In this document: positions 6,029 to 13,919 of the stretch, piece by piece | Position numbering within the stretch: the stretch's first letter is position 1 | Layout: each line of letters opens with the position of its first letter | From: JAQBGV01 sp032128395 | GTDB taxonomy: Bacteria; Planctomycetota; UBA8108; UBA1146 | DNA length: 21,757 nucleotides | Assembly (NCBI GenBank): GCA_032128395.1 | Contig: JAQBGV010000094.1 | Location: 1-21,757 of the forward strand | Direction of reading: 5' to 3' | The notes under the pieces: generated by a model | The model's input: the letters and a program-made list of their open reading frames with translations, nothing else | Told to the model about the DNA's origin: nothing | The model's database searches: none | Position numbers and translations under genes: made by a program

Positions 6029-7489
6029 ATGTGCGGATACTTCGGGATCATCGGCTCCCCCGGAAGTGAGGTGAGCCCTGACATCCACGACGGTCTCCTC
6101 TGCCTACAGCATCGCGGTCAAGACGCCGCCGGCATGGTGACCTTCGACGACAGGTTCCATCTCAAGAAGGGGAGCGGTCTCGTCTCCGAAATCTTCCAAC
6201 CGCGCAACATGGAGAGACTCCGCGGTTCGATCGGGATCGGACACGTCCGCTACCCGACCTTCGGCGGCGGCACGGTGGAAGATGCGCAACCGTTCCTGGT
6301 CCACTATCCCTACGGGATCGCGATGGCCCACAACGGAAACATCACCAATTTCGATGAGCTCGAACACTACCTCACGCACGAGAAGAAGGCGCTCCTCAAT
6401 TCGACCTGCGACGTGGAAGTGATCCTGAACATGTTCGCCGTCGAGCTCGGAAAGATGGGGGTCCCCGAACTCACCCCAGAAGTGCTCCGGAGCGCGGTGG
6501 AAGGCGTGTTCCAGCGGGTGAAGGGGGCGTACTCCGTCGTGGCGATCCTCGCCCACTACGGATTGCTCGCCTTCCGCGACCCCTACGGAATCCGACCGAT
6601 GGTCTACGGCCGGCGCCTCGCCGACGACGGCACGTGGGAGTACGCGGTCGCATCGGAGAACGTCGCCCTCGACATCGTGGGCTTCGAGGTGGTGCGGGAC
6701 GTCGCACCGGGCGAGGTGATCATCTTCCGTCCCGGTGAAGCCCCCGTGCACCACCAGCTTCCGAGCCGCGGTTGCCACTCGTGCATCTTCGAACAGGTCT
6801 ACTTCGCGCGCCCCGACAGCGTGATCGACACCGTGAGCGTCTACCAGACCCGGCGCCGCTTCGGTGAGAAGCTCGCCGAGCGCTGGCGGGAGACGGGGCT
6901 CTCGGTGGATGTGGTGATCCCGGTCCCCGACTCCTCCTGCACCGCGGCGGGGACCCTCGCTCGAAGCCTGGGGGTGGAGTACCGAGAGGGCCTCGTGAAG
7001 AACCGGTACATCGGCCGGACCTTCATCATGGCGGGAGAAGGAAATCGACGGGACAGCATCCGCCGAAAGCTGAACGCGATCCCCTCCGAATTTGCGGGGA
7101 AGGACGTACTGCTGGTCGACGACAGTATCGTCCGTGGAGCCACCTCACGGCAGATCGTCGAGCTCGCCCGCCAGGCCGGAGCTCGCAGGGTGTACTTCGC
7201 ATCTTGCTCTCCGCCGGTGATGCACCCGTGCGTCTACGGGATCGACATGTCGACCCGCGGGGAGCTCCTCGCTCGTGATCGGTCGATCGAGGAGATCCGA
7301 AAGTTCCTCGGCGCGGACTATGTGATCTACCAGACCACGGGGGACCTCCTCGCCGCGGCGGGGGAGGGCCAGCCGGAGGGCTCTCGCTTCTGTTCAGCCT
7401 GCTTCGACGGCGAGTATCCGACCCACGACATCACGCCGGAGATGTTCGCATCGATCGAGAAGAGTCGGATCGCGCAGCACTCGGAGTAG
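6029..7489 (+). CDS. purF: Amidophosphoribosyltransferase (iron-sulphur type)
   Basis: Catalyses the first committed step of purine synthesis, turning PRPP and glutamine into phosphoribosylamine, in the cytoplasm. The 486-residue protein begins MCGYFGIIG, so Cys2 becomes the N-terminal nucleophile of the class II glutaminase domain after Met removal. LQHRGQDAAG, GHVRYPT and AHNGNITN are hallmark glutaminase motifs. The PRTase loop VLLVDDSIVRGAT (with D364-D365) binds PRPP. Cysteines 252 (CIFE), 401 (HPC), 455 and 458 (CSAC) match the four ligands of the [4Fe-4S] cluster in the Bacillus-type enzyme. Start 6029 is chosen because GCGAGG lies about 8 bases upstream; the in-frame ATG at 5987 would add a short propeptide but has no ribosome binding site. 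The gene is divergent from the two-component operon, with 540 bases between them. Confidence 0.97.
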   Translation: MCGYFGIIGSPGSEVSPDIHDGLLCLQHRGQDAAGMVTFDDRFHLKKGSGLVSEIFQPRNMERLRGSIGIGHVRYPTFGGGTVEDAQPFLVHYPYGIAMAHNGNITNFDELEHYLTHEKKALLNSTCDVEVILNMFAVELGKMGVPELTPEVLRSAVEGVFQRVKGAYSVVAILAHYGLLAFRDPYGIRPMVYGRRLADDGTWEYAVASENVALDIVGFEVVRDVAPGEVIIFRPGEAPVHHQLPSRGCHSCIFEQVYFARPDSVIDTVSVYQTRRRFGEKLAERWRETGLSVDVVIPVPDSSCTAAGTLARSLGVEYREGLVKNRYIGRTFIMAGEGNRRDSIRRKLNAIPSEFAGKDVLLVDDSIVRGATSRQIVELARQAGARRVYFASCSPPVMHPCVYGIDMSTRGELLARDRSIEEIRKFLGADYVIYQTTGDLLAAAGEGQPEGSRFCSACFDGEYPTHDITPEMFASIEKSRIAQHSE

Positions 7490-7542
7490 CGCAGAGGACC
7501 GAGAGTCACTCGGGACTCGCCAGTAGCCCACGATCGTCGGCT

Positions 7543-7551
7543 TGATATGAT
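7543..7551 (+). promoter_or_regulatory. Candidate extended -10 promoter
   Basis: TGATATGAT matches an extended -10 (TGn followed by TATGAT, 5 of 6). No -35 is evident, as is usual for this class. It lies 166 bases upstream of the membrane-protein ATG and downstream of purF. Confidence 0.35.
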
Positions 7552-7716
7552 GGAGTCCGATTCTCGGGCTCTCTCCCCTGCGGTCATCATCGGCTACTGG
7601 ACCGGTCGGCTGCCTTAGGGGCCATCGTGAGCCCGGGACCCCTGCTGGGGGAGTCTCGGGGCGTCATCCATCGTGCGCGCTCCTCCCTCGAATCTCGGAG
7701 CGGAGAGGGCAAGGCG

Positions 7717-8403
7717 ATGAGCCAGGACGGAGCCTTGGGCAGCCTGCTCATCCCTACCGCGGTGAACTTCCTCGCGGGCGGGACGATCTATCTCTTCTTC
7801 CGCTCCCACCCGAATTGGCGGAGGCACCGGCTCATCCGGGCGACGGTGCTCAGCGCGATCTTCGTCGCCCTGACGATCTACGCCGCCTTCGCGATCGACG
7901 GCTCCGCGTCGATCGCCGCGACCGCGGCCTGTGTCATGATCGTCGTCGGCGGATATCTACCGGTCGTCGGGCACATCCTGACCCATGAACTCGCCATCAT
8001 CGCGCCCGAGCCTGACCTCAGCCTCGCCTGGACCTGGAGGGTGCGCCGGCGGCTCCTGTTCGGCGGGGATACCCGCCGCAGACGCGTGTGGGCCCGGAAG
8101 CGGCGTCTGCTGCGCCACCGGAGCATGGATCCCCTACTGCGTCTCGAACTCCTCGAGCTCTCCCTCGGCCTCGGCGAGTGGGGAGAGGCGCTCTATCACG
8201 CCCACGCCCTCGACGAGTTCCTCCCGAGCGGCGAGATCCACGCGTTCACGCTGCACCGCCAGGCGCACATCATCGCGGAGTGCCAGCAACGTCTGGCGGA
8301 GGCGCAACCGACCCTCCACCGCCTGATCCGCCTGTATCCGTTCTCGGAACACCGTCAGGACGCGGACCGCCTGATTCGGCTCTACGAGGAAGCAAAGAGC
8401 TAG
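7717..8403 (+). CDS. Unknown membrane protein with a TPR-like C-terminal half
   Basis: I do not recognise a family for this 228-residue protein. Three hydrophobic segments are visible (about 8-28, 39-60 and 65-89), the first pair separated by a short basic loop (HPNWRRHR). A strongly basic stretch follows (about 108-135, RRRR/RKRR), placing the C-terminal half in the cytoplasm by the positive-inside rule. Residues about 137-206 form helix pairs with TPR-like spacing (LGEWGEALYHAHALDEFLP and CQQRLAEAQPTLHRLIRLYP), a layout used for protein-protein contacts. ATG 7717 is preceded by GGAGAGGG; an upstream in-frame start (7627) lacks this. It follows purF on the same strand after 227 bases and is convergent with serA. 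No function is proposed. Confidence 0.75.
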   Translation: MSQDGALGSLLIPTAVNFLAGGTIYLFFRSHPNWRRHRLIRATVLSAIFVALTIYAAFAIDGSASIAATAACVMIVVGGYLPVVGHILTHELAIIAPEPDLSLAWTWRVRRRLLFGGDTRRRRVWARKRRLLRHRSMDPLLRLELLELSLGLGEWGEALYHAHALDEFLPSGEIHAFTLHRQAHIIAECQQRLAEAQPTLHRLIRLYPFSEHRQDADRLIRLYEEAKS

Positions 8404-8442
8404 GAGGCGGTCGGGAAACCTCGTTCGAGACGTTCCGCTAGT

Positions 8443-9381
8443 TTAGACCCTGTTTCTCACTTCTCCTGTGAGCAAGAAGTCTCTCGTCTGCTCCGCACTC
8501 ATCAATCCGACATTCTCCTGAGCTTCCACCGTCGAGGCTCCGAGATGCGGTGTGCAGACGATTCGCGGGTGGGTGCGAAGCGGGGAGTCCTCGGCGAGCG
8601 GTTCGACCTCGTAGACGTCGAGTCCTGCGCCCGCGACCCTGCCGGACTCGAGAGCTTCGAGGAGAGCCTCGGGATCGACGACACCGCCCCGTGAGCAGTT
8701 GATGATGTGGATCCCATCGCGGCAGCGGGCGAGATTTTCGCGACCGATCAGCCCGCGGGTCTTGTCGTTGAGGGGAACATGGGCAGAGAGGAAGTCGGCG
8801 CGCGACCAGATCTCCGCGAGGGGGAACCGCTCGACCCCGATCGGGTTCGTGACGTCCTCGGGGGTGATCGGGTCATAGCCGATCACGCGCATTCCGAGGC
8901 CCCGACCCTTCGTCGCGACTCCGCGGCCGATCTTTCCGAGGCCGATCACCGCCAGGGTCTTTCCCGCGAGCTCCACCCCGACGAACGACTTCCGGTCCCA
9001 TCGGCCCTCCGCCATCGAGCGCGCGGCGGCGGGGACCTGTCGGGCGAGCGAGAACATCAGGGCGATCGTGTGCTCCGCCGCGGCGTTCGAGTTCGCGTCC
9101 GCGGTGTTCATCACCACCACATCCCGCGCACCGGCCGCGACGCGGTCGATGTTGTCCACCCCGGCGCCCGCGCGGCAGATGCACCGGAGCGAGGTCGCCC
9201 GGTCGAGCGCGGCCGCATCGACCGTCGTGGCGGAACGGATGATCCACCCGTGGATGGTCGGGAGCTCGGTGGCGATCGGCTCCTGCCCCTCGAGGACCTC
9301 GATGCGTCCCGTCCCTTCGAGAATCTTTCGCACGATGGGGGGAAGCGGGTCGGAGATCAGAACGCGGTAGGATTCGCTCAT
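8443..9381 (-). CDS. serA: Short D-3-phosphoglycerate dehydrogenase-like 2-hydroxyacid dehydrogenase
   Basis: NAD-dependent D-2-hydroxyacid dehydrogenase of 312 residues. Most similar in motifs to phosphoglycerate dehydrogenase, the first step of serine synthesis from 3-phosphoglycerate. The Rossmann motif is GLGKIG (147-152), with acidic D170 at the end of the next strand. Catalytic residues are R231 (in NCSRGGVVD), E260 (DVYEVEP) and H279 (CTPHLGAST). The substrate-domain segment CRAGAGVDNID (69-79) is also typical. The C-terminal regulatory ACT domain of longer SerA proteins is absent, so feedback control by serine through ACT is not expected. ATG 9381 has GGAGG about 8 bases upstream; the frame extends to 9504 without support. 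It lies 37 bases after fabF, probably in the same operon. Another 2-hydroxyacid substrate cannot be excluded. Confidence 0.85.
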   Translation of the reverse strand: MSESYRVLISDPLPPIVRKILEGTGRIEVLEGQEPIATELPTIHGWIIRSATTVDAAALDRATSLRCICRAGAGVDNIDRVAAGARDVVVMNTADANSNAAAEHTIALMFSLARQVPAAARSMAEGRWDRKSFVGVELAGKTLAVIGLGKIGRGVATKGRGLGMRVIGYDPITPEDVTNPIGVERFPLAEIWSRADFLSAHVPLNDKTRGLIGRENLARCRDGIHIINCSRGGVVDPEALLEALESGRVAGAGLDVYEVEPLAEDSPLRTHPRIVCTPHLGASTVEAQENVGLMSAEQTRDFLLTGEVRNRV

Positions 9382-9418
9382 CGCAGGGTCCTCCGGGTCG
9401 GGAGTCAAGGGGCATGGT

Positions 9419-10663
9419 CTAGTAGAAGCGGCCGACGCAGAGGCAGGCATTGTGCCCGCCGAAGCCGAAGCTGTTCGAGATCGCCACTTCGATCGGGGCC
9501 TCACGGGGCTCGTTCGGGACGTAGTCCAGGTCGCACTCAGGATCGGGGTCGTGGTAGTTGATCGTCGGCGGCACGACCCCGCGATCGATCCCCAGAGCCG
9601 TCGCCGCGAGTTCCACCGCCCCGGAGGCGCCGAGACAGTGTCCGACCTGAGATTTCGTCGAGCTCACCATCAACTTGTCCGCGTGGGCTCCGAAGACCTC
9701 GCGGATCGCACGACTCTCCATCGCATCGTTGAGCGGGGTCGATGTCCCGTGCGCATTGACGTAGTTCACGTCCGTGAGCGGGCGTCCCGATTGCGCGATC
9801 GCCCCGCGGATCGCGGCGGCGGCGAGGCGTCCCTCCGGCTGAGGGGCCGCGATGTGGTACGAGTCGTCGGTCATCCCGAAGCCGAGCACCTCCGCGTAGA
9901 TCCGCATCCCCCGAGCCTGCGCGCGCTCGAGCGACTCGAAGACGAAGATCCCTGCCCCTTCCCCCATCACGAATCCGTCCCGGGAGGCGGAGAACGGGCG
10001 TGAGGCGGTAGTCGGGTCGTCGTTGCGGGTCGAGAGTGCCTTCATCGCATTGAACCCACCGACTCCGAGACGTGTGATGCAGGACTCGCTCCCCCCGGTG
10101 ACCACCACATCGCACTGACCGGTGGCGACCGACTCGAAGGCGAGACCGAGCGCGTGCTGAGAACTCGCGCAGGCGGAAGCGGTGGCGAAATTCGGCCCCT
10201 GGAGACCGAACCGGATCGCGATCTGTCCAGAGGCGGCGTTCATCATCATCTTCGGAACGAAGAAGGGGGAGAGCCGCGATGGACCGCGCTCGAGCAGCAC
10301 ATTGTGCTGCAGTTCGATCTCGAGGAGACCGCCGATCCCCGAACCGGTGATCACCCCGAATCGCTGGGGATCCTCGTCGGCGGAGATCGCGAGCTGCGCG
10401 TCATCGACCGCCTGCTGACTCGCGACCAGGGCGAACTGCGAGAAACGATCGAGGGTCCGCACCAGCTTCGGGTCGAGGACCCCCTCGGTGGAGAAATCCC
10501 CTGCCTCGCAGGCGAACTGGGTCCGATAGTCCGATGCGTCGAAATAGGTGATCGGACCGGCCCCGGAGCGGCCCTCCAAGACTCCGTTCCAGAACGTCGA
10601 CAGGTCGCTCCCGATCGCCGAGACCACGCCGATCCCGGTGATCACTACTCTACGTCGGCTCAT
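9419..10663 (-). CDS. fabF: Beta-ketoacyl-ACP synthase II
   Basis: Condenses acyl groups with malonyl-ACP in fatty-acid elongation. The protein is 414 residues, the usual length, and starts MSRRRVVITGIGVVSAIG. The catalytic triad is Cys165 (TASACASSQHAL), His305 (NAHGTSTPLND) and His342 (VGHCLGASGAVE). The GEGAGIFVFE segment (234-243) and the end SNSFGFGGHNA (396-406) are typical; the position usually Thr or Ser after FGG is His here. It starts 8 bases after the acpP stop, with a weak ribosome binding site inside the acpP end, so translation is probably coupled to acpP. It is the fifth enzyme or carrier of the fatty-acid cluster and the last before serA. Confidence 0.96.
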   Translation of the reverse strand: MSRRRVVITGIGVVSAIGSDLSTFWNGVLEGRSGAGPITYFDASDYRTQFACEAGDFSTEGVLDPKLVRTLDRFSQFALVASQQAVDDAQLAISADEDPQRFGVITGSGIGGLLEIELQHNVLLERGPSRLSPFFVPKMMMNAASGQIAIRFGLQGPNFATASACASSQHALGLAFESVATGQCDVVVTGGSESCITRLGVGGFNAMKALSTRNDDPTTASRPFSASRDGFVMGEGAGIFVFESLERAQARGMRIYAEVLGFGMTDDSYHIAAPQPEGRLAAAAIRGAIAQSGRPLTDVNYVNAHGTSTPLNDAMESRAIREVFGAHADKLMVSSTKSQVGHCLGASGAVELAATALGIDRGVVPPTINYHDPDPECDLDYVPNEPREAPIEVAISNSFGFGGHNACLCVGRFY

Positions 10664-10671
10664 CGGTCTCG

Positions 10672-10920
10672 CTACTCGCTGACGGTGTTGTTCTTGTTGA
10701 TGTAGGTGATCGCGTCACCGACCGTCTTGATCCCCTCCGCATCCTCGTCGGGGATCTGCATCTTGAACTGGTCCTCGAGGCTCATCAGGAGTTCCACCAT
10801 GTCGAGGGAGTCCGCGCCCAGGTCGCCGATGAAGGTCGCTTCGTCCTTCACCTTCTCCCGGTCGACCCCAAGCTTGTCGGCGACGATCTCTTTCACCTGG
10901 TCGGCAAGCTGGCCGCTCAT
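10672..10920 (-). CDS. acpP: Acyl carrier protein
   Basis: Carries growing acyl chains on a phosphopantetheine arm. The protein is 82 residues, acidic, with the attachment site DLGADSLD and modified Ser38, then the recognition helix MVELLMSLEDQF. ATG 10920 is preceded by AAGGA about 7 bases away; an in-frame ATG at 10950 adds ten residues not seen in the family and lies just beyond a hairpin. It sits between fabG and fabF as in many bacteria, but with 177 bases between it and fabG. That gap holds a candidate promoter, an operator-like repeat and a strong hairpin, consistent with separate high expression. Confidence 0.97.
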   Translation of the reverse strand: MSGQLADQVKEIVADKLGVDREKVKDEATFIGDLGADSLDMVELLMSLEDQFKMQIPDEDAEGIKTVGDAITYINKNNTVSE

Positions 10921-10954
10921 CGGCGTCCTTTCGTCCACTGGCGCTTCCATCCGC

Positions 10955-10979
10955 CGGGGGGAACCTCAGGTTCCCCCCG
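10955..10979. repeat. 12+1+12 palindrome in the acpP leader
   Basis: The arms cggggggaacct (10955-10966) and aggttccccccg (10968-10979) are exact reverse complements around a single C. On the acpP transcript this makes a very stable hairpin whose base is about 34 bases upstream of the start codon. No T-run follows, so it is not a standard terminator. It may stabilise or insulate the acpP message, or be a protein site. Confidence 0.65.
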
Positions 10980-11028
10980 CGCAAGTCCGGATCACATTGC
11001 GTCGAGCCGCAAACCCCGCTGCGGTCGC

Positions 11029-11058
11029 ATTCTAGCCATTCATCTCCGCGAAGGTCGA
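11029..11058 (-). promoter_or_regulatory. Candidate internal promoter for acpP
   Basis: Minus strand: TCGACC (11058-11053, 4 of 6), an 18-base spacer, TAGAAT (11034-11029, 5 of 6). It lies between the fabG stop and acpP, giving a leader of about 100 bases that contains the 12-bp palindrome. The 11 bases GGCTAGAATGC are identical to those at the two-component operon. Confidence 0.45.
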
Positions 11059-11072
11059 GCCAGATTCGACCT
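11052..11072. repeat. 7-bp inverted repeat over the acpP -35
   Basis: aggtcga (11052-11058), 7 bases, tcgacct (11066-11072): a perfect interrupted palindrome overlapping the candidate -35. Spacing and place suit an operator; as an RNA hairpin it lacks a T-run. Confidence 0.4.
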
Positions 11073-11097
11073 CTCGTGGGTGATCAGTCGGGCCTTC

Positions 11098-11832
11098 TCA
11101 GGTCGCCATTCCCCCATCGACCCGAATCGTCTCTCCCGTGACGTAGGCCGCGGCGTCGCTCGCGAGGAAGAGAGCGGCCCCCGCCACATCCGACCCCGAG
11201 CCGAGTCGACCCATCGGAATCTGGCCGAGGATCCGCTCCCGGGCGTCATCCCCGAGGCCGCGGGTCATGTCGGTGTCGATCATCCCCGGGGCGATCGCGT
11301 TGACCGTGATGGCGCGCGAGCCAACCTCGCGGGCGAGGGACTTGGTGAATCCGATGATCCCCGCCTTGCTCGCCGCGTAGTTCCCCTGACCGGCGTTCCC
11401 GGTGAGACCGATCACGCTGGTCACGTTGATGATCCGCCCCCGTCGCTGCCTCAGCATCGGCCGAAGGACCGCCTTCGCGCACAGGTAGACGCTCCGGAGA
11501 TTCGTCGCGATGACCTGGTCCCAGTCGTCGCTCTTCATCGCCATCACCAGGGCATCGCGTGTGATCCCCGCGTTGTTGACGAGCACATCGACCCCGCCGA
11601 ACGCTTCGATGATCGCGCCGAACGTCTCGGCGACCGCCGCTTCGTCGGAGACATCGCAGGCGAAGGGGAGGACATCGCCGTCGATCCCCGCTGCGGTCTC
11701 CTCAACGCGCTCGCGGGTCCGCGCCACCGCGGCGACCCGGGCTCCCGCCAGGGCGAATGCGCCGACGACCGCAGCACCGATCCCTCGTGAACCACCGGTG
11801 ACCACGACCCGGCTGCCACTGAAGTCGAACAT
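11098..11832 (-). CDS. fabG: 3-oxoacyl-ACP reductase
   Basis: NADPH-dependent short-chain dehydrogenase that reduces beta-ketoacyl-ACP during fatty-acid elongation. The 244-residue length is standard. The cofactor motif is TGGSRGIG (12-19), with NNAG at 86-89 and the catalytic set N111, S139, Y152 and K156 (NYAASKAG). The end VTGETIRVDGGMAT is the family signature. Two in-frame ATGs are possible: 11844, four codons earlier, and 11832, which has GGAG about 6 bases upstream and begins MFDFSGSRVVVTGG as FabG proteins do. 11832 is preferred. The gene begins 17 bases after the fabD stop, so it is in the same transcript. An open frame running to 12408 is the fabD gene in another frame. Confidence 0.96.
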   Translation of the reverse strand: MFDFSGSRVVVTGGSRGIGAAVVGAFALAGARVAAVARTRERVEETAAGIDGDVLPFACDVSDEAAVAETFGAIIEAFGGVDVLVNNAGITRDALVMAMKSDDWDQVIATNLRSVYLCAKAVLRPMLRQRRGRIINVTSVIGLTGNAGQGNYAASKAGIIGFTKSLAREVGSRAITVNAIAPGMIDTDMTRGLGDDARERILGQIPMGRLGSGSDVAGAALFLASDAAAYVTGETIRVDGGMAT

Positions 11833-11849
11833 CGGCGTCTCCATCTTGT

Positions 11850-12788
11850 TCAGCCCGCCACGAACGCCGCGACCGACTCGGCACCCAAGACCGAATCGAC
11901 CGGCAGCCGTCGCTCCACCTGTTTGACCAGCCCGGCGATCACTCTCCCCGGACCCGGCTCGACCACTCGTTCGATCCCGTCCGCGACGAGCCGCTCGAGG
12001 GTCGGGGCGAAGAGGACCGGAGATTCGATCTGGCGCCTGAGTCCCTCTCGGATCCGCTCGGGGTCGGAGACCGATTCCGCCCAGACGTTCGGGTAGAAGG
12101 GGATCGTCGGCGTCCGGATTTCGAGTCGCTCGAGGAACGGAGCCAGCTTCGTGGTCGCCGGGGCCATCAGCGGCGAATGGTACGCACCCGCCACTTTCAG
12201 GGGCACCGTCCGGCGGGCGCCGCGCGCGGTCGCGATCTCCGCCGCGCGCGCGAGCGCGGGGAGTTCGCCGGAGACGACGATCTGGTGCTCTGCGTTGACG
12301 TTCGAGATCGCGATCACCCCCGCATCGCTCGCAGCCGCCACCACCTCGCGCACCGTTTCGAGATCGAGTCCGAGGATCGAGGTCATCCCCCCCTCGACCG
12401 CGTCGCACGCCTCTTGCATGTATTCGCCACGACGGACCACCACCTCGAGGGTGTCCTCGAACCGCGCCGCCCCAGAGAAGACGAGGGCCGAGTACTCACC
12501 GAGCGAGAGCCCCGCGGTGCCGGCGGCACGCAGGCGGTCCGCTCCCCCCGACGCCTCGATCGCTCGGCACACCGCGAGCGAGACGACGAAGATTGCGGGC
12601 TGGCTCATCACCGTGGTGTGGAGATCGTCCTCCGGACCTATCGTCGCGACCCTCCAGAGATCGACACCGAGGAGCGCGCTGGCGCGTTCGAACATCGGCG
12701 CGGTCTCTGGGCAGCGGTCGACCAGGTCGGCGGTCATCCCGACGAACTGGGCCCCCTGGCCCGGGAAGAGAACGGCGGTTCCGGGCAT
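11850..12788 (-). CDS. fabD: Malonyl-CoA:ACP transacylase
   Basis: Transfers malonyl from CoA to ACP, supplying the elongation units. The protein is 312 residues. It starts with LFPGQGAQ (7-14), has the nucleophile elbow GLSLGEYSAL with Ser95, Arg120 for the carboxylate (VVVRRGEYM), and His204 in GAYHSPLM. The elbow has Leu where many homologues have His (GHSxGE), a known variation. The ATG at 12788 shares its A with the plsX stop (TGATG); a GTG one codon upstream (12791) is an alternative, both served by the same GGAG. It lies directly after plsX; the fabH often found between plsX and fabD is absent. Confidence 0.95.
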   Translation of the reverse strand: MPGTAVLFPGQGAQFVGMTADLVDRCPETAPMFERASALLGVDLWRVATIGPEDDLHTTVMSQPAIFVVSLAVCRAIEASGGADRLRAAGTAGLSLGEYSALVFSGAARFEDTLEVVVRRGEYMQEACDAVEGGMTSILGLDLETVREVVAAASDAGVIAISNVNAEHQIVVSGELPALARAAEIATARGARRTVPLKVAGAYHSPLMAPATTKLAPFLERLEIRTPTIPFYPNVWAESVSDPERIREGLRRQIESPVLFAPTLERLVADGIERVVEPGPGRVIAGLVKQVERRLPVDSVLGAESVAAFVAG

Positions 12789-13816
12789 CACGGCTTCTCC
12801 GTCAATCGGGCGGCGTTGCGCTCGATCGCGGCGACGATCGAGTCCCGGATATGCACCGAGAGCATCTGGCGCGTCCAGCGCAGCGCGTTCGCGATCGCCG
12901 TTCGATCGGAGCGCCCGTGCCCGATCACGGAGATCCCATCGACTCCGAGGAGCGGGGCTCCGCCGTACTCGGCGTAGTGGAACTGGGCCGCGAAGCGCTG
13001 CAACCGCTCTCCGACCCCGGAATTTTCTCCGCCCTGGGCGACGAGTTGTCGCACCTCCGAGAAGACCGTCGAAAGCAGGCGCTCGGAGAGGCCCTCCGAA
13101 GTCTTCAGGACGATGTTCCCGACGAACCCGTCGCAGACGATGACATCGGAGCTCCCTCCGAAGATGTCATCCCCCTCGACGTTTCCGATCACGTTCAGGG
13201 TCGAGGCGGCGAGCAGATCGCGCGTCTCCTTCACCAGCGTGGTCCCCTTCTGCTCCTCCTGGCCGACATTCAGGAGCCCGACCCTGGGGGACTCGACGCC
13301 GTACACCCGCGAGAGGAACTCGGAGGCCATCACCGCGTACTGGAAGAGGTGGAGCGGCTTGCAGGAGACGTTTGCACCGACATCGATGAGGATCGCCGGG
13401 TGGGAAACGTCGGGGAGCGGGACTGCGACCGCGATACCGGCCCGCCGCACCCCGGGGAGGAGCCCGAGCCCCATCGTCGTCGCCGCCACCATCGCCCCGG
13501 TGTTCCCGGCGGAGAAGATCGCCGAACAGACCCCATCTTTGTGTAGGGCGACCAGCCGACGGAGCGACGAGTCCGGCTTGCGGCGAAGCGCCTCGACCGG
13601 GCTCTCGTGCATTTCGATGACTTCGGTGGCGGGCACGATCTCGAGGCGGGAGCGATCGACTTCGTGTTTTGCGAGCTCGCGCTCGATCTCGTCGGGGCGG
13701 CCGACGAGGATCAGCTCGAGGTCCTCGAATCGGGCGAGGGCATCCGCAGCGCCGGCCACCGGGGAGGCGGGCGCGTCATCCCCACCCATCGCATCGAGGG
13801 CGATCCGGTCGCTCAT
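12788..13816 (-). CDS. plsX: Phosphate acyltransferase
   Basis: Makes acyl-phosphate from acyl-ACP, feeding phospholipid synthesis through PlsY. The protein is 342 residues and peripheral to the membrane in known cases. Family motifs: LDAMGGDDAP (8-17), FSAGNTGA, NVGQEEQKG, and CDGFVGNIVLKTSEG. ATG 13816 is chosen because MSDRIALDAMGGD is the usual N-terminus. An upstream ATG at 13864 in frame adds an arginine-rich tail unlike the family and sits in the loop of a possible hairpin. The ribosome binding site (GGGAA) is weak. It follows rpmF by 103 bases and overlaps fabD by one base, so fabD translation is coupled. Confidence 0.95.
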   Translation of the reverse strand: MSDRIALDAMGGDDAPASPVAGAADALARFEDLELILVGRPDEIERELAKHEVDRSRLEIVPATEVIEMHESPVEALRRKPDSSLRRLVALHKDGVCSAIFSAGNTGAMVAATTMGLGLLPGVRRAGIAVAVPLPDVSHPAILIDVGANVSCKPLHLFQYAVMASEFLSRVYGVESPRVGLLNVGQEEQKGTTLVKETRDLLAASTLNVIGNVEGDDIFGGSSDVIVCDGFVGNIVLKTSEGLSERLLSTVFSEVRQLVAQGGENSGVGERLQRFAAQFHYAEYGGAPLLGVDGISVIGHGRSDRTAIANALRWTRQMLSVHIRDSIVAAIERNAARLTEKP

Positions 13817-13853
13817 CGGTTCCCGTCCGATCGATCCCGGGAGGTGGCCGCAA

Positions 13854-13886
13854 CGGGGGCGCATTCCGGCTAAGCAGGTGCCCCCG
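13854..13886. repeat. 7-bp stem with 19-base loop between rpmF and plsX
   Basis: cgggggc (13854-13860) pairs with gcccccg (13880-13886). It lies in the plsX leader between two genes of one operon. No T-run follows. It could modulate read-through from rpmF or be chance in GC-rich DNA. Confidence 0.3.
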
Positions 13887-13919
13887 GGAAATCGTGCATC
13901 CGGTGAGGATCGCGGTGGA

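Noticed and set aside
7520..7600. 9-bp inverted repeat (ccagtagcc and ggctactgg) downstream of purF as a terminator
   Set aside because: The arms are 63 bases apart with no T-run, and the candidate promoter of the next gene lies between them.
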